Assembly (NCBI RefSeq): GCF_002871915.2
Contig: NZ_CP126958.1
Coordinates: 1,054,001-1,118,000 of the forward strand
Length of the DNA stretch: 64,000 nt
Reading direction: 5' to 3'
DNA from: Aerococcus loyolae
Lineage (GTDB): Bacteria; Bacillota; Bacilli; Lactobacillales; Aerococcaceae
Position 1 is the stretch's first letter, and each line of letters starts with the position of its first letter. The notes below the pieces were generated by a model that was not told where the DNA came from, made no database searches, and saw only the letters and a program-made list of their open reading frames with translations. The translations under genes and the position numbers were made by a program. Of this stretch, positions 27,107 to 35,844 are shown one piece after another.

Positions 27107-28924
27107 TTAAGCCTTAGCCATAGCCTGTGCTGCTTTACGCCCTTGGTGAATAATCCCTGAAATTGCCGTACCAGAGCCAGGATAATAAGGACCAATCCAT
27201 TCACCGGCATTAAGCCCCGCTGCATATAAACCGGGAATCACTTGACCGAAAATATCCAGTACTTGGCCATCGGTATTAATCCTAAGTCCCCCAAGCGCGC
27301 CCAGGTTACTTGCTGAATTTTGATAAGCATAATAAGGCGCTTGATCAAGGGCTTGAACGCCAGTTCTTCTTCCATATAAGGGGTCTAAGCCGTCCTGAGC
27401 AGAACGGTTCCACTCTTCAATCGTAGTAAGTAAGTTCTCATAAGGAATCTCAAGCTTTTGGGCCAAGTCTTCTAGGCTATCTCCACTAATCACCAGACCC
27501 GATTCAATATCTGCCTGGATATTTTCTTCAGTCCAAGGACTTCCTGGAGCGCCTAAGGCACCTTGGTCAAAAATCATATAGGTTGGCTTGAATAATTTTT
27601 TCTCTTCTTGGAAAATTGCCCGGTAGTGATAAGCATAAGTTGCATCTTCACAAACGAAACGGTCGCCTTGTCCATTCACAATGATCATTGGCATAGTGGG
27701 CACCCGGTTATCAGTAGCGTTACCAGTTTTTCCACAAAAATCAATACATCCTCCAAATCCACCAATAGCCGCCCCTACAGACTGGCCTAAGAGAATTCCA
27801 TCCCCCGTATTGGTTGCTGTTGAAAGACAGGTATTATATTTTAAATCATGATAGTGTTGAGGGCTTAAGTCACGGGCTAAGGCTGGATTATGGTCAATGG
27901 AAGCCGTTGCTAAGATAATCCCCTTATTAGCCAGGTAAAACTGTCTTTCTCCTGCCGATTTAACAAGCAGTCCGACCACCTTTTTCCCTTGATGAACGAG
28001 GGAAACTGCCGTGGTATTATACTTAATCTCAGCTCCCGCTGCTAAGGCCGCTTGGAGGAGATGTTGAGTTAAGACTACTCCTTGTCCTCCGGCGCCGCCC
28101 CCTTCATAGACATGAATCCGATCCGCATGGAGGTCTTCTTCAATATAGGGAATATGGTTATGCCCATAGACAGAAGTCCAGTGAATGCCTAAACTCTCTA
28201 ACCACTTGATATTGTCTGGAGCGCCTTGGGCTAAATCTTTAATCAGTTCAGGGTCAACACTCTCTTCTCCAGCCTTTAACCATAACTGATAATGTTTTTC
28301 TGGGCCGTCATCAGTAAATTCGGTAAATTCTTTTTGTTGGTCAGTACCAGCAGCCTGTACTACACCGCCTGAATAATTAGTAGTTCCGCCGGCTATGCCT
28401 GCTTTTTCACAAATTAAAACCTTGAGACCCGCTTGACTGGCTTCAGCAGCCGCCGCTAGCCCAGCTCCTCCAGCACCAACCACAATGACATCATAAGTTT
28501 CAGCTGAATCAAGGTCATCACGGTATGGAATAGCAGCCTCCACTGGCGAAGTATTCTTAGGCCCGGATGTTGATTTTTGGCTAGCCGAAGCAGTCGCATC
28601 TACTCCATCCTCAACCTTTGCAAAAATACTAGGGTCCAAGGCATCGGCATTAGATATTTTTCCTTGACCGAGAGCAACCGCTTTTTCGACAGCCGAACGT
28701 AAAGCCCGAGTTGAAAAACTGGCACCCGTTATAGCGTCAACACTACTCGATCCCTTGGCTAGGATATTTTTCTTCATTTGTTCAATTCCTAAGCCACCCA
28801 CCAGGGCCTGATCACTATAATCCACATCAAGTGAATCGATTTTTCCAAGATTTGGATCAATGCCTACTTCTACTTGAATTGGGCCATGGAAGCCCTCCAC
28901 CACTGCTTTAAACTTATTACTCAT
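27107..28924 (-). CDS. FMN-binding / FAD-dependent fumarate reductase-like flavoprotein
   Basis: A 605-residue two-domain redox enzyme without signal peptide. Residues 1-85 are an FMN_bind domain whose DAITGASFST resembles the motif that ApbE modifies with covalent FMN. From about residue 135 comes an FAD domain of the fumarate reductase/succinate dehydrogenase type (YDVIVVGAGGAGLAAAAEA, then GGTTNYSGG). The layout matches soluble NADH:fumarate or urocanate-type reductases that pass electrons to an organic acceptor. Start is ATG 28924; a GTG at 28930 is also possible. Confidence 0.87.
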   Translation of the reverse strand: MSNKFKAVVEGFHGPIQVEVGIDPNLGKIDSLDVDYSDQALVGGLGIEQMKKNILAKGSSSVDAITGASFSTRALRSAVEKAVALGQGKISNADALDPSIFAKVEDGVDATASASQKSTSGPKNTSPVEAAIPYRDDLDSAETYDVIVVGAGGAGLAAAAEASQAGLKVLICEKAGIAGGTTNYSGGVVQAAGTDQQKEFTEFTDDGPEKHYQLWLKAGEESVDPELIKDLAQGAPDNIKWLESLGIHWTSVYGHNHIPYIEEDLHADRIHVYEGGGAGGQGVVLTQHLLQAALAAGAEIKYNTTAVSLVHQGKKVVGLLVKSAGERQFYLANKGIILATASIDHNPALARDLSPQHYHDLKYNTCLSTATNTGDGILLGQSVGAAIGGFGGCIDFCGKTGNATDNRVPTMPMIIVNGQGDRFVCEDATYAYHYRAIFQEEKKLFKPTYMIFDQGALGAPGSPWTEENIQADIESGLVISGDSLEDLAQKLEIPYENLLTTIEEWNRSAQDGLDPLYGRRTGVQALDQAPYYAYQNSASNLGALGGLRINTDGQVLDIFGQVIPGLYAAGLNAGEWIGPYYPGSGTAISGIIHQGRKAAQAMAKA

Positions 28925-29036
28925 AATCACATAACCCTTTCTTTTTATAGGAAGATCTTCTTATTGCTAGTGTAACATGAAAGCACTTTCCTACTAAAAC
29001 AAACTAAGAACGGCATAAGAAAAAACTAGTCCAAGT

Positions 29037-29921
29037 CTAATTTTCGACCTTAACTACTGGAATAATTGGCACCTCAATGCCTTTATTCATAAAGGTTTGA
29101 TAAAGAGCGTTCTGCATCAACATCTTATTTTGCCCAATAGCATCATAACTGGTAAAGAATTCAACAAAAACCTTATAGGCGCTATTTCCTACCTCGATAC
29201 GAATCTTAGGCTTTTTATCGGCCCCTAAACTTTCCATTTTCCGTTCAAAGATTTCTAAGGATTCATCGTCGCATTTATCCATAAACTTACTGTATTGTTC
29301 ATAAGCTACCCGTGCGGTAATCTTCATGACTTCTTCGGTATCTTCTCTGAAATCAACTGGTACCATGACATCAACCACAACAAAGGGACTATCATGATTG
29401 TAATTATATACGGCGTGGTCAAATATCCAACGGTTTGGTACCGAAACATAGCGTCCGGTATAGGAGCGTTTTTCAGTTAACTTGCCGATCTCAGCCAAGT
29501 TAATTTGTAAAAAATCAAAATCAACCACTTCACCGGAAACCCCATTAATATCAATTGCACTACCTATTCTCAGGGGCGAGCGAACATAGATATAAATATA
29601 AGCAACCAAGTCAACGATAATGTCCTTAGACGCTAAAGCCGCAAAACCAACCACAATAATGATCATGACACCGAATAATTCCACTCGGGTAAACCAAATA
29701 CTTAAAATAAAAAAGCTAATTAAGAGAATCAAAATTAAACGGGTGACCCGGATAAAGGTCTGAGCTGTACTGTCGCGTTTAAATAAGCGGGGTAAAAACC
29801 AACCCAAGGCTTTCATAAATAAAAACCCGATTAAAATAAGTCCTAAAGAAATCAAGACATTTTTGACAAATAAATCGGAATCAGATTGGTCACTGTTTAA
29901 ATAATCTAAGAATTGATGCAT
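29037..29921 (-). CDS. MscS-family mechanosensitive channel
   Basis: A 294-residue protein with three N-terminal membrane segments (about 20-40, 58-78, 82-108). The last contains the pore-type helix GFAALASKDIIVDLVAYIYIYV. The MscS beta domain (SPLRIGSAIDINGVSGEVVDFDFLQ) and a soluble alpha-beta tail follow. It would release solutes on osmotic downshift. The length is close to that of E. coli MscS. It lies between the flavoprotein and TetR genes. Confidence 0.9.
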   Translation of the reverse strand: MHQFLDYLNSDQSDSDLFVKNVLISLGLILIGFLFMKALGWFLPRLFKRDSTAQTFIRVTRLILILLISFFILSIWFTRVELFGVMIIIVVGFAALASKDIIVDLVAYIYIYVRSPLRIGSAIDINGVSGEVVDFDFLQINLAEIGKLTEKRSYTGRYVSVPNRWIFDHAVYNYNHDSPFVVVDVMVPVDFREDTEEVMKITARVAYEQYSKFMDKCDDESLEIFERKMESLGADKKPKIRIEVGNSAYKVFVEFFTSYDAIGQNKMLMQNALYQTFMNKGIEVPIIPVVKVEN

Positions 29922-30059
29922 GCCCTCACCCTTTAAACAACAGAAAATTAGTCACACTACTTATGCTTAGTTTAGCATGTATTTATAGATTTGTATCGTC
30001 CAATCTAGCAGGCCTATTTTATCTGTTTTCCAAGCGAAGAAAAGACCGGACTATAATAT

Positions 30060-30704
30060 TTACTTGTTTTTGAGGTAGTTCGGTCGTTCAGAGACTTCTA
30101 GCTGAACATCGTTTAAAATCTTTTGAATTTTTTCTTTAGTGATATATTGACGACTGGCCATATCAGAATCTTGAAACATTTCCAAAACTGCCCCAGGCGC
30201 ATTCCTGAGTTCCCACTGGGTAATCTCAATCATTGGAATCCGCATCTTTTCCTTTACCCAACGACTGATCATCTCCAAACATCCCGCTGAAGCAAAAGAA
30301 AAAGCATAGAGGTCTTCAGTGGACACATAGTCACTGCCACTGGCTGCTTGTTTCATTTTAATTAGCCATTGATAAAAGTTATCAAAAATGAAATGTGAAA
30401 AGGAATTTTGCCCTACTGTTTTGAAGGCTTCCTGGTAATAAAGAGGATCCTTAGCAACAATATAATAATATTCCGCTACTGACCTAGCATAGAACTCTAA
30501 ACTCTTCTCATAGGGTGAACTATTCTCAGCCAATTCTCTGACAAAATAATAATTCATCACATCATACTTATCATGAAAACGGCGGTAAAAAGTCGACCGG
30601 GCAACGCCGGCTTCCTTTAATATATCTTCCACAACAATATGATCAAACCCCTTTTCAACCATTAAATAACGAAAAGCATTGGTAATTCGATTCTTAATTT
30701 TCAT
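30060..30704 (-). CDS. TetR-family transcriptional regulator
   Basis: A 214-residue regulator with an N-terminal helix-turn-helix (residues 5-50: ITNAFRYLMVEKGFDHIVVEDI, turn, GVARSTFYRRFHDKYDVMNYYF) and an all-helical ligand domain. It is divergent from the FMN-binding/PAS gene across 211 bp. That spacing makes the FMN/PAS gene its likely target. The ligand is unknown. Confidence 0.88.
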   Translation of the reverse strand: MKIKNRITNAFRYLMVEKGFDHIVVEDILKEAGVARSTFYRRFHDKYDVMNYYFVRELAENSSPYEKSLEFYARSVAEYYYIVAKDPLYYQEAFKTVGQNSFSHFIFDNFYQWLIKMKQAASGSDYVSTEDLYAFSFASAGCLEMISRWVKEKMRIPMIEITQWELRNAPGAVLEMFQDSDMASRQYITKEKIQKILNDVQLEVSERPNYLKNK

Positions 30705-30734
30705 TGACGGACTCTCCCCTCACTAGACTTCATT

Positions 30735-30817
30735 TTATAAGTAAGCTCTCATAAAAACAAAGGAAATATTTTGTATCGCTAAGAAGTCATAGCTTTATGA
30801 TAAATTATAAGTAAACT
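30735..30817. promoter_or_regulatory. Repeated 13-mer between tetR and the FMN/PAS gene
   Basis: TTATAAGTAAGCT (30735-30747) and TTATAAGTAAACT (30805-30817) differ at one base and are about 70 bp apart in direct orientation. Together with the AT-rich dyad around 30795-30811 they are candidate operator sites for the divergent TetR regulator. Confidence 0.3.
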
Positions 30818-30915
30818 AAAGAATTAGGGGGCAAAGAATCATAGATATTGTGAAAAAATAGATAAGTAGTGATTTTCATGACTAAGATCATAATTTAAGA
30901 AAAGGAGAATCGATT

Positions 30916-32559
30916 ATGGCTAAATATAAAGCAGGAGTTTATTCTGGCGATGCCCAGGGCTTTGCTGGGCCACTAAAGGTTAATGTTACAGTTAGTGAAG
31001 AGGCTATTGAAAAAATTGATGTCATTATTCAAAAAGAAACCCCTAATGTCGGCGGCAAAGCACTTCCTATTCTTATCGAGCGGGCCCTAGAAAAAAATTC
31101 TGTAGATATTGATGGGGTTTCCGGGGCTTCAGGAACAACTAAGGCCTTTAAGAAGGCGGTGGGTAAGGCCCTAAACCGGGCGCAAGGCATTGAAGAAAAA
31201 GAAATCACCTATACCCCAGGAACCTATGCCGGTGAAGCCAAGGGGTTCTCAGCCCACATTCAAGTCAATGTCACTGTTTCAAAAGATAAAATTGAAGATA
31301 TTGAAGTTACCCAACAATATGACACGGCTGAAATTGGTGGGAGAGCTATGCCAATAGTCATTAAACGGATTCTTGCTGCGAATTCAACCGAAGTTGATGG
31401 TGTTTCTGGGGCTTCCCTCTCCTCAAACGGGATTAAAAACGCTGTTAACTTTGCCTTAGAAGTCGCTAGCGGCCAACGTGAACCCTTAGCTAAATACAAG
31501 GCTGGCAAGTACTCCTCTGAAAGTGATGACATGCGAGTGACCATGACTTTCTCGAAAAACGCCATTGAGGACCTACAGTATGACTTAACTAGCGATAAAT
31601 TGGTGGACCAAAAACCTGCTATTGATAAAATGCGCCAACAAATTCTCGATCTACAACAGTTTGAATTTGACTCGATTTCAGGAGCTAGTCAATCTAGCCA
31701 ACAAATGCGTCAAAATACCATGCATATCTTAACCGATGCTTCTGATATCACTTATGAAGACCGGCTATCGGAATCCCCTATCAAAGATGAAATGCGGGTT
31801 AACTTTAAAAATGGTAGTTTGACCCTCGAACAAATCAACGCTATCCTTAATGCCATTGGAGAAGAATTGATCTTTGTTGGACCAGACTTACGTTTCCAAT
31901 ATTTTAATGAAGACGCCAAGACATATACCTATTCAACTTCTCACCTAGGCGAACTTTATACTGACTGCCACCCACCGCAAGCTCGTGGTGTTTCCAGAAA
32001 ATTAGCCTATGAATTAGCAACCAGACAAAGAAAAAGCTATTCCTTCTGGTATATCGACGGCAATGGCGATAAACTATTTATTACCTACCAGGCCTTGTTT
32101 GATAGCCAAGGAAAATACATTGGCTTATTAGGTTGGACCTATAACGGACAAGGTATTCTTGATACGATCGATGAACCTATTCGTCGTGGTTCCTTTGGCG
32201 ATCCAAATATTCCAAACAAATTATTAAATGAAACCGAAGAAGAATTAGAAGAATACTATGCAACTAAGGTAGAAAATGACCCTGGCCGCGACTATACGGT
32301 AAGAGAATTAAAACGCTTAGATCGGGTGGCGGCTATGGACGGCGAAAATCTTGATAGCATGTCAAGCCCAACCGTCAAGAAAAGTGGCAAGGATGAGGAA
32401 GCTAAGGCCAGTCCTAATGAAGACACTATATCTAGTGCCTCCTTAAAAGCAGACCAAGTCCAAGTGGGAAAAGCTGAAATTGAAGAAAGTCAAAGCAAAA
32501 ATAAGGAAAACGGCGATAAGCAGACAGATGCTAATTCCTCGCCATCAACCCTTTATTAA
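30916..32559 (+). CDS. Cytosolic protein with three FMN_bind repeats and a PAS domain
   Basis: A 547-residue protein with no signal peptide or membrane helix. Repeat 1 (residues 1-95) and repeat 2 (96-195) are clear FMN_bind units ending DGVSGASGTT and DGVSGASLSS; repeat 3 (197-275) is degenerate but keeps DSISGASQSS. These resemble the D-x-x-T/S-G-A-T/S sites of covalent FMN attachment. Residues about 295-415 form a PAS domain with DCHPP, similar to the PAS of DUF438 proteins. An acidic, low-complexity tail follows. AAGGAG precedes the ATG. Function unknown; a redox carrier or sensor is likely. Confidence 0.8.
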   Translation: MAKYKAGVYSGDAQGFAGPLKVNVTVSEEAIEKIDVIIQKETPNVGGKALPILIERALEKNSVDIDGVSGASGTTKAFKKAVGKALNRAQGIEEKEITYTPGTYAGEAKGFSAHIQVNVTVSKDKIEDIEVTQQYDTAEIGGRAMPIVIKRILAANSTEVDGVSGASLSSNGIKNAVNFALEVASGQREPLAKYKAGKYSSESDDMRVTMTFSKNAIEDLQYDLTSDKLVDQKPAIDKMRQQILDLQQFEFDSISGASQSSQQMRQNTMHILTDASDITYEDRLSESPIKDEMRVNFKNGSLTLEQINAILNAIGEELIFVGPDLRFQYFNEDAKTYTYSTSHLGELYTDCHPPQARGVSRKLAYELATRQRKSYSFWYIDGNGDKLFITYQALFDSQGKYIGLLGWTYNGQGILDTIDEPIRRGSFGDPNIPNKLLNETEEELEEYYATKVENDPGRDYTVRELKRLDRVAAMDGENLDSMSSPTVKKSGKDEEAKASPNEDTISSASLKADQVQVGKAEIEESQSKNKENGDKQTDANSSPSTLY

Positions 32560-32586
32560 AATCATTCTACGCGAGTAGAATATATG

Positions 32587-32624
32587 AAAAGGTGACCGGG
32601 AAATCTATTCCTGGCCGCCTTTTT
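32587..32624 (+). terminator. Terminator after FMN/PAS gene
   Basis: An imperfect 16-bp stem (AAAAGGTGACCGGGAA with its G-U rich complement) and five T. Confidence 0.85.
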
Positions 32625-32686
32625 ATTTGTTTAAGTTTTAGAGATTGTGTCAAGTGTTATTATTTTACTGCAAGGTAATTAATTTG

Positions 32687-33094
32687 CTATTTATGATCTC
32701 TAGACTGGCGCATAGCTTGTCGGGCCAAGCGATCGGCTCCCTTGGTTTGGCTTTCAGGCACCCAGACTAAATTAAAATTCGCAAATTTATCTATTTGCTT
32801 TAAGCAAACTTTTAACAAAGTCTTGTAGGGATCACGCTTGTGATATTGTTTATTCACCGAATCTACCACAATACGGCTATCACTTTGACAAAGAATCCAC
32901 TCTGCCTCTCTCCCCTTTTCGAGAAGAGCATTAAGGGCATAGTGTAAGGCGTAAAACTCAGCCAAATGATTATCCATTCTCTCCGTCAAGCTATGTTTTA
33001 ATTGGTATTGCTCACCATTTTCGAGCCATACACAACCTATACCTGCATGTCCCGTTTCCACATCAACAGATGCATCAATGGTTAAGCGGATCAT
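32687..33094 (-). CDS. RNase HI-like protein
   Basis: A 135-residue RNase H fold protein. Candidate catalytic acids appear in order: Asp in TIDASVD, Glu in HLAEFYALHYAL, Asp in CQSDSRIVVDSVN and Asp in KGADRLARQA, which is the D-E-D-D pattern of RNase HI. It would remove RNA from RNA-DNA hybrids. I choose the ATG at 33094, directly behind GGAGGTCAAA. The gene then overlaps the end of the upstream gene by 20 bp, implying translational coupling. Confidence 0.85.
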   Translation of the reverse strand: MIRLTIDASVDVETGHAGIGCVWLENGEQYQLKHSLTERMDNHLAEFYALHYALNALLEKGREAEWILCQSDSRIVVDSVNKQYHKRDPYKTLLKVCLKQIDKFANFNLVWVPESQTKGADRLARQAMRQSRDHK

Positions 33095-34022
33095 TTTGAC
33101 CTCCAATGCCATCATAAATTAAGTTTCGAATAGTTCGAATTTTTTGATATTTCATATCATTTACTGCTTTAACATGACCCATGATCTCGGTTAATCCCTT
33201 GATAACTTCCTTTACTTCCATGTTTAGAGTATCAAAAAAGGGATAAACCGCACAATAAAAGAGTAGCCACTCTTGGTGCATAATTTCCATCAAAAAAGGA
33301 TCATCTTGATAAACGCTATCAATATAACCAACCCCTGCCTTAAAAGCCGGCTCATCAGTAGCTAATTTCAAATCAGCAAAATCAACTAGCCGTTTCTCTC
33401 CTTGCCAGTCTCTTAAATAATAAGACCCCTTCTCTTGGTTTTCTACCAGAAGATGAATTAAGTCCGTTTGAAAAATAAGATGAATTCGTTTGGATTGGAG
33501 GAGAATATAAATCAACTCTTTGGCTTCATCAAAAGGTAGGCTCTGTAAGTTTTGATGGATCAAAGTCTGTTCTTTAGCGTTTAATAAGTCAGTACTCATT
33601 ATTTTCTCAGCAAATTCCTCAGGGGAAATAGGTAAGTCATCAGCTAGAGGAGAAAAATCAGCGGATGTCAAAAGATCTAAAAATTCATAAGGAATTTTAC
33701 TAGACTTTTCATTGTTATAAGCCTCTTCTAACCCACTATAGCTATCTGCCAGGTCCTCAAAATATTGAATCCAATTATTGGTTGCATTGATACAATCTTG
33801 CTTAATAATTATCTCATCAAAAAGATCGATAGCTTCCTGGTAACAGGCTTTTTCACAAAAAACTTCTAAAGCTGATTCTTGCAGGTCAATCAATGTATTA
33901 GCAATTTGTCGCGCTTGGTAAAATAGATCGACCGCATCGTTATTGCGGTCGTCGAGATAAGCATCTACAGCTAAGCGTAAATACCGTTGTTCTTGTTTAG
34001 GAAATGATAGGGATTCCCCCAT
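33075..34022 (-). CDS. Helical (TPR-like) protein of unknown function
   Basis: A 315-residue soluble, acidic, mostly helical protein. Residues about 10-75 (YLRLAVDAYLDDRNNDAVDLFYQA, ARQIANTLIDLQESALEVFCEK) look like two TPR-type hairpins; the rest shows no motif I recognise. It has no signal peptide. It overlaps the RNase H-like gene, so the two are co-expressed. TPR-like is inferred from periodicity only. Confidence 0.6.
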   Translation of the reverse strand: MGESLSFPKQEQRYLRLAVDAYLDDRNNDAVDLFYQARQIANTLIDLQESALEVFCEKACYQEAIDLFDEIIIKQDCINATNNWIQYFEDLADSYSGLEEAYNNEKSSKIPYEFLDLLTSADFSPLADDLPISPEEFAEKIMSTDLLNAKEQTLIHQNLQSLPFDEAKELIYILLQSKRIHLIFQTDLIHLLVENQEKGSYYLRDWQGEKRLVDFADLKLATDEPAFKAGVGYIDSVYQDDPFLMEIMHQEWLLFYCAVYPFFDTLNMEVKEVIKGLTEIMGHVKAVNDMKYQKIRTIRNLIYDGIGGQNDPLNH

Positions 34023-34106
34023 ACGATTACCTCTTTCCGAGACTAAAAAATAGACTATATACAGTCCTAAAGCTCATTCATCATTGTAACAAATTCTAAA
34101 AGTAAA

Positions 34107-34131
34107 AAACAGACGAAAATTCGCCTGTTTT
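34107..34131 (-). terminator. Terminator of the fab-acc cluster
   Basis: An 11-bp stem with one mismatch. On the minus strand AAACAGGCGAA pairs with TTCGTCTGTTT, followed by further T, 21 bp after the accA stop. Confidence 0.85.
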
Positions 34132-34151
34132 CTTAGTTTAAATGTTTATAT

Positions 34152-34961
34152 TTAAAATTTTCTAAAGCGGTCATAACGTTCTTGGATCAGTACTTGTCTA
34201 TCAATACCTTGCCATGCGCTTAATTGTTTTTCTAATTCTAGGCGGATGTTTTGAATAATGTCCTGCCAAGATAGGTGTTCCTCTCCTTGAATGACAGGAA
34301 TCATCTTATCGATTACTTCATATTCCAATAAGTCGTAAGCAGTCATCTTCATTACCTCGCAGGCCTCATCACGACGGCTAGCATCACGCCAGAGTATCGA
34401 GGCAAAGCCTTCCGGACTTAGGATTGAATACATGGCATCTTCTAACATCCAGACCTGGTTGGTTGAAGCTAAAGCAAGAGCCCCACCAGAACCGCCCTCT
34501 CCCATTAAGATAGCGATACTTGGGACTTTAAGGCTTGCCAAAGTTTGAATGGATTTGGCAATGGATTCACCAATACCCCGGTCTTCAGCTTCAATATCGC
34601 AGAAGGCTCCTGCAGTATTAATAAGAGTAATGATAGGTCGGTTGAACTTTTCAGCCTGTTTAAACAAACGCACAGCCTTACGATAACCTTCAGCATGAGG
34701 AGAACCAAAATTAGCCGTAATATTTTCCTCAACATCATGCCCCTTTTGGGTGCCGACAAAGCTAACTGCTTGACCATTAATCTGACCAATGCCACCACAT
34801 ATCGCCCCATCGTCTCCATATTTGCGGTCACCATGAAGTTCATAAAATTTATGATCATCGGCCAAGGCAGTAAACATTTCCCTAGCCGTGGGACGGTCGG
34901 ATGAACGTGCTTCAGTTAAAATTTCTTTAGCTAAGAAATTTCTTTTAATACTAATAGTCAT
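34152..34961 (-). CDS. accA: Acetyl-CoA carboxylase carboxyltransferase, alpha subunit
   Basis: A 269-residue crotonase-fold subunit. With AccD it transfers the carboxyl group from biotin to acetyl-CoA to make malonyl-CoA. Conserved blocks are AICGGIGQINGQAVSFVGTQKG, then INTAGAFCDIEAEDRG and GEGGSGGALALA. The short form without a long N-terminal extension is usual in Lactobacillales. I start at ATG 34961 (GGGAGGGTG upstream), overlapping accD by 11 bp. Last gene of the fatty acid cluster. Confidence 0.95.
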   Translation of the reverse strand: MTISIKRNFLAKEILTEARSSDRPTAREMFTALADDHKFYELHGDRKYGDDGAICGGIGQINGQAVSFVGTQKGHDVEENITANFGSPHAEGYRKAVRLFKQAEKFNRPIITLINTAGAFCDIEAEDRGIGESIAKSIQTLASLKVPSIAILMGEGGSGGALALASTNQVWMLEDAMYSILSPEGFASILWRDASRRDEACEVMKMTAYDLLEYEVIDKMIPVIQGEEHLSWQDIIQNIRLELEKQLSAWQGIDRQVLIQERYDRFRKF

Positions 34962-35832
34962 GAATATCACCCTCCCGGCTATGAAGTAAGAGTAGATCAG
35001 CTATTTCATCACGTAATTGCTGACGGGGGACAATTCGGTCGACAAAACCATGTTCCAACTGATGCTCTGCCGTTTGAAAGCCTTCTTCAATCTTTTGATG
35101 GATAGTCTGCTCAATAACACGTTTGCCCGCAAATCCTATAGTCGCTCCAGGTTCTGCTAAAATGATATCGCCTTGCATGGCAAAACTAGCCGTAACACCA
35201 CCTGTGGTCGGATCGGTTAATACGGTTAAGTAGAATAAACCCGCCTGACTATGCTCTTCGACGGCAATGGATATTTTAGTCATTTGCATCAGAGAAATAA
35301 TCCCCTCCTGCATCCGGGCTCCACCACTGGCCGTAAAAAGCAAGACGGGTAAAGCGTGGTCTTTGGCATACTCAAACAAACGCGTAATTTTTTCCCCAAC
35401 TATACTTCCCATTGACCCCATCATAAAGAAAGGATTCATAATTCCTAAAGCAAGTGGTTGACCTTTAATTTTTGCAAGTCCACAAGTGACCGCTTCGTCA
35501 TAACCCGTTCGTTCTTGATTGGAGCGCTTTTTAGCTTCATAGTCAGGAAAATCAATTGGATTAGTCATTTCATCTTGGTAAAAAAGTTCTTCTTCTAGCT
35601 TACCGTGGTCACAAATTAATTGAATGCGTTGCTTAGGAGAAATCCGAAAATGGTAAGAGCATTGTGGGCAAATCTTAGTCTCAGCCAAATCAGCACTTAA
35701 AACGGTCTGCTTGCAATCAGGACATTTTTGCCACATCCCATCAGGAATATGGGGTTTATGACTCTGATCATTTTCATTTTTGCTTTCTTTTTCAGGTACA
35801 CTTAAATATTTTCTTCGTCTTAACAGCCGCAC
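34951..35832 (-). CDS. accD: Acetyl-CoA carboxylase carboxyltransferase, beta subunit
   Basis: A 293-residue subunit with an N-terminal zinc ribbon (CPDCKQ, then ICPQCSYHF; four Cys) and a carboxyltransferase core (LLFTASGGARMQEGIISLMQM, then GGVTASFAMQGDIILAEPGA). It pairs with AccA. I place the start at GTG 35832 since the upstream GTG at 35841 lies inside AGGAGGTG, the ribosome site. It overlaps accA and follows accC by 12 bp. Confidence 0.95.
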   Translation of the reverse strand: MRLLRRRKYLSVPEKESKNENDQSHKPHIPDGMWQKCPDCKQTVLSADLAETKICPQCSYHFRISPKQRIQLICDHGKLEEELFYQDEMTNPIDFPDYEAKKRSNQERTGYDEAVTCGLAKIKGQPLALGIMNPFFMMGSMGSIVGEKITRLFEYAKDHALPVLLFTASGGARMQEGIISLMQMTKISIAVEEHSQAGLFYLTVLTDPTTGGVTASFAMQGDIILAEPGATIGFAGKRVIEQTIHQKIEEGFQTAEHQLEHGFVDRIVPRQQLRDEIADLLLLHSREGDIHDY

Positions 35833-35844
35833 AAGGCTCACCTC

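Noticed and set aside
34545..34904. 119-codon open frame on the plus strand inside accA
   Set aside because: It is antisense to a clearly conserved gene, has no ribosome site and no family resemblance; it reflects the codon bias of accA.
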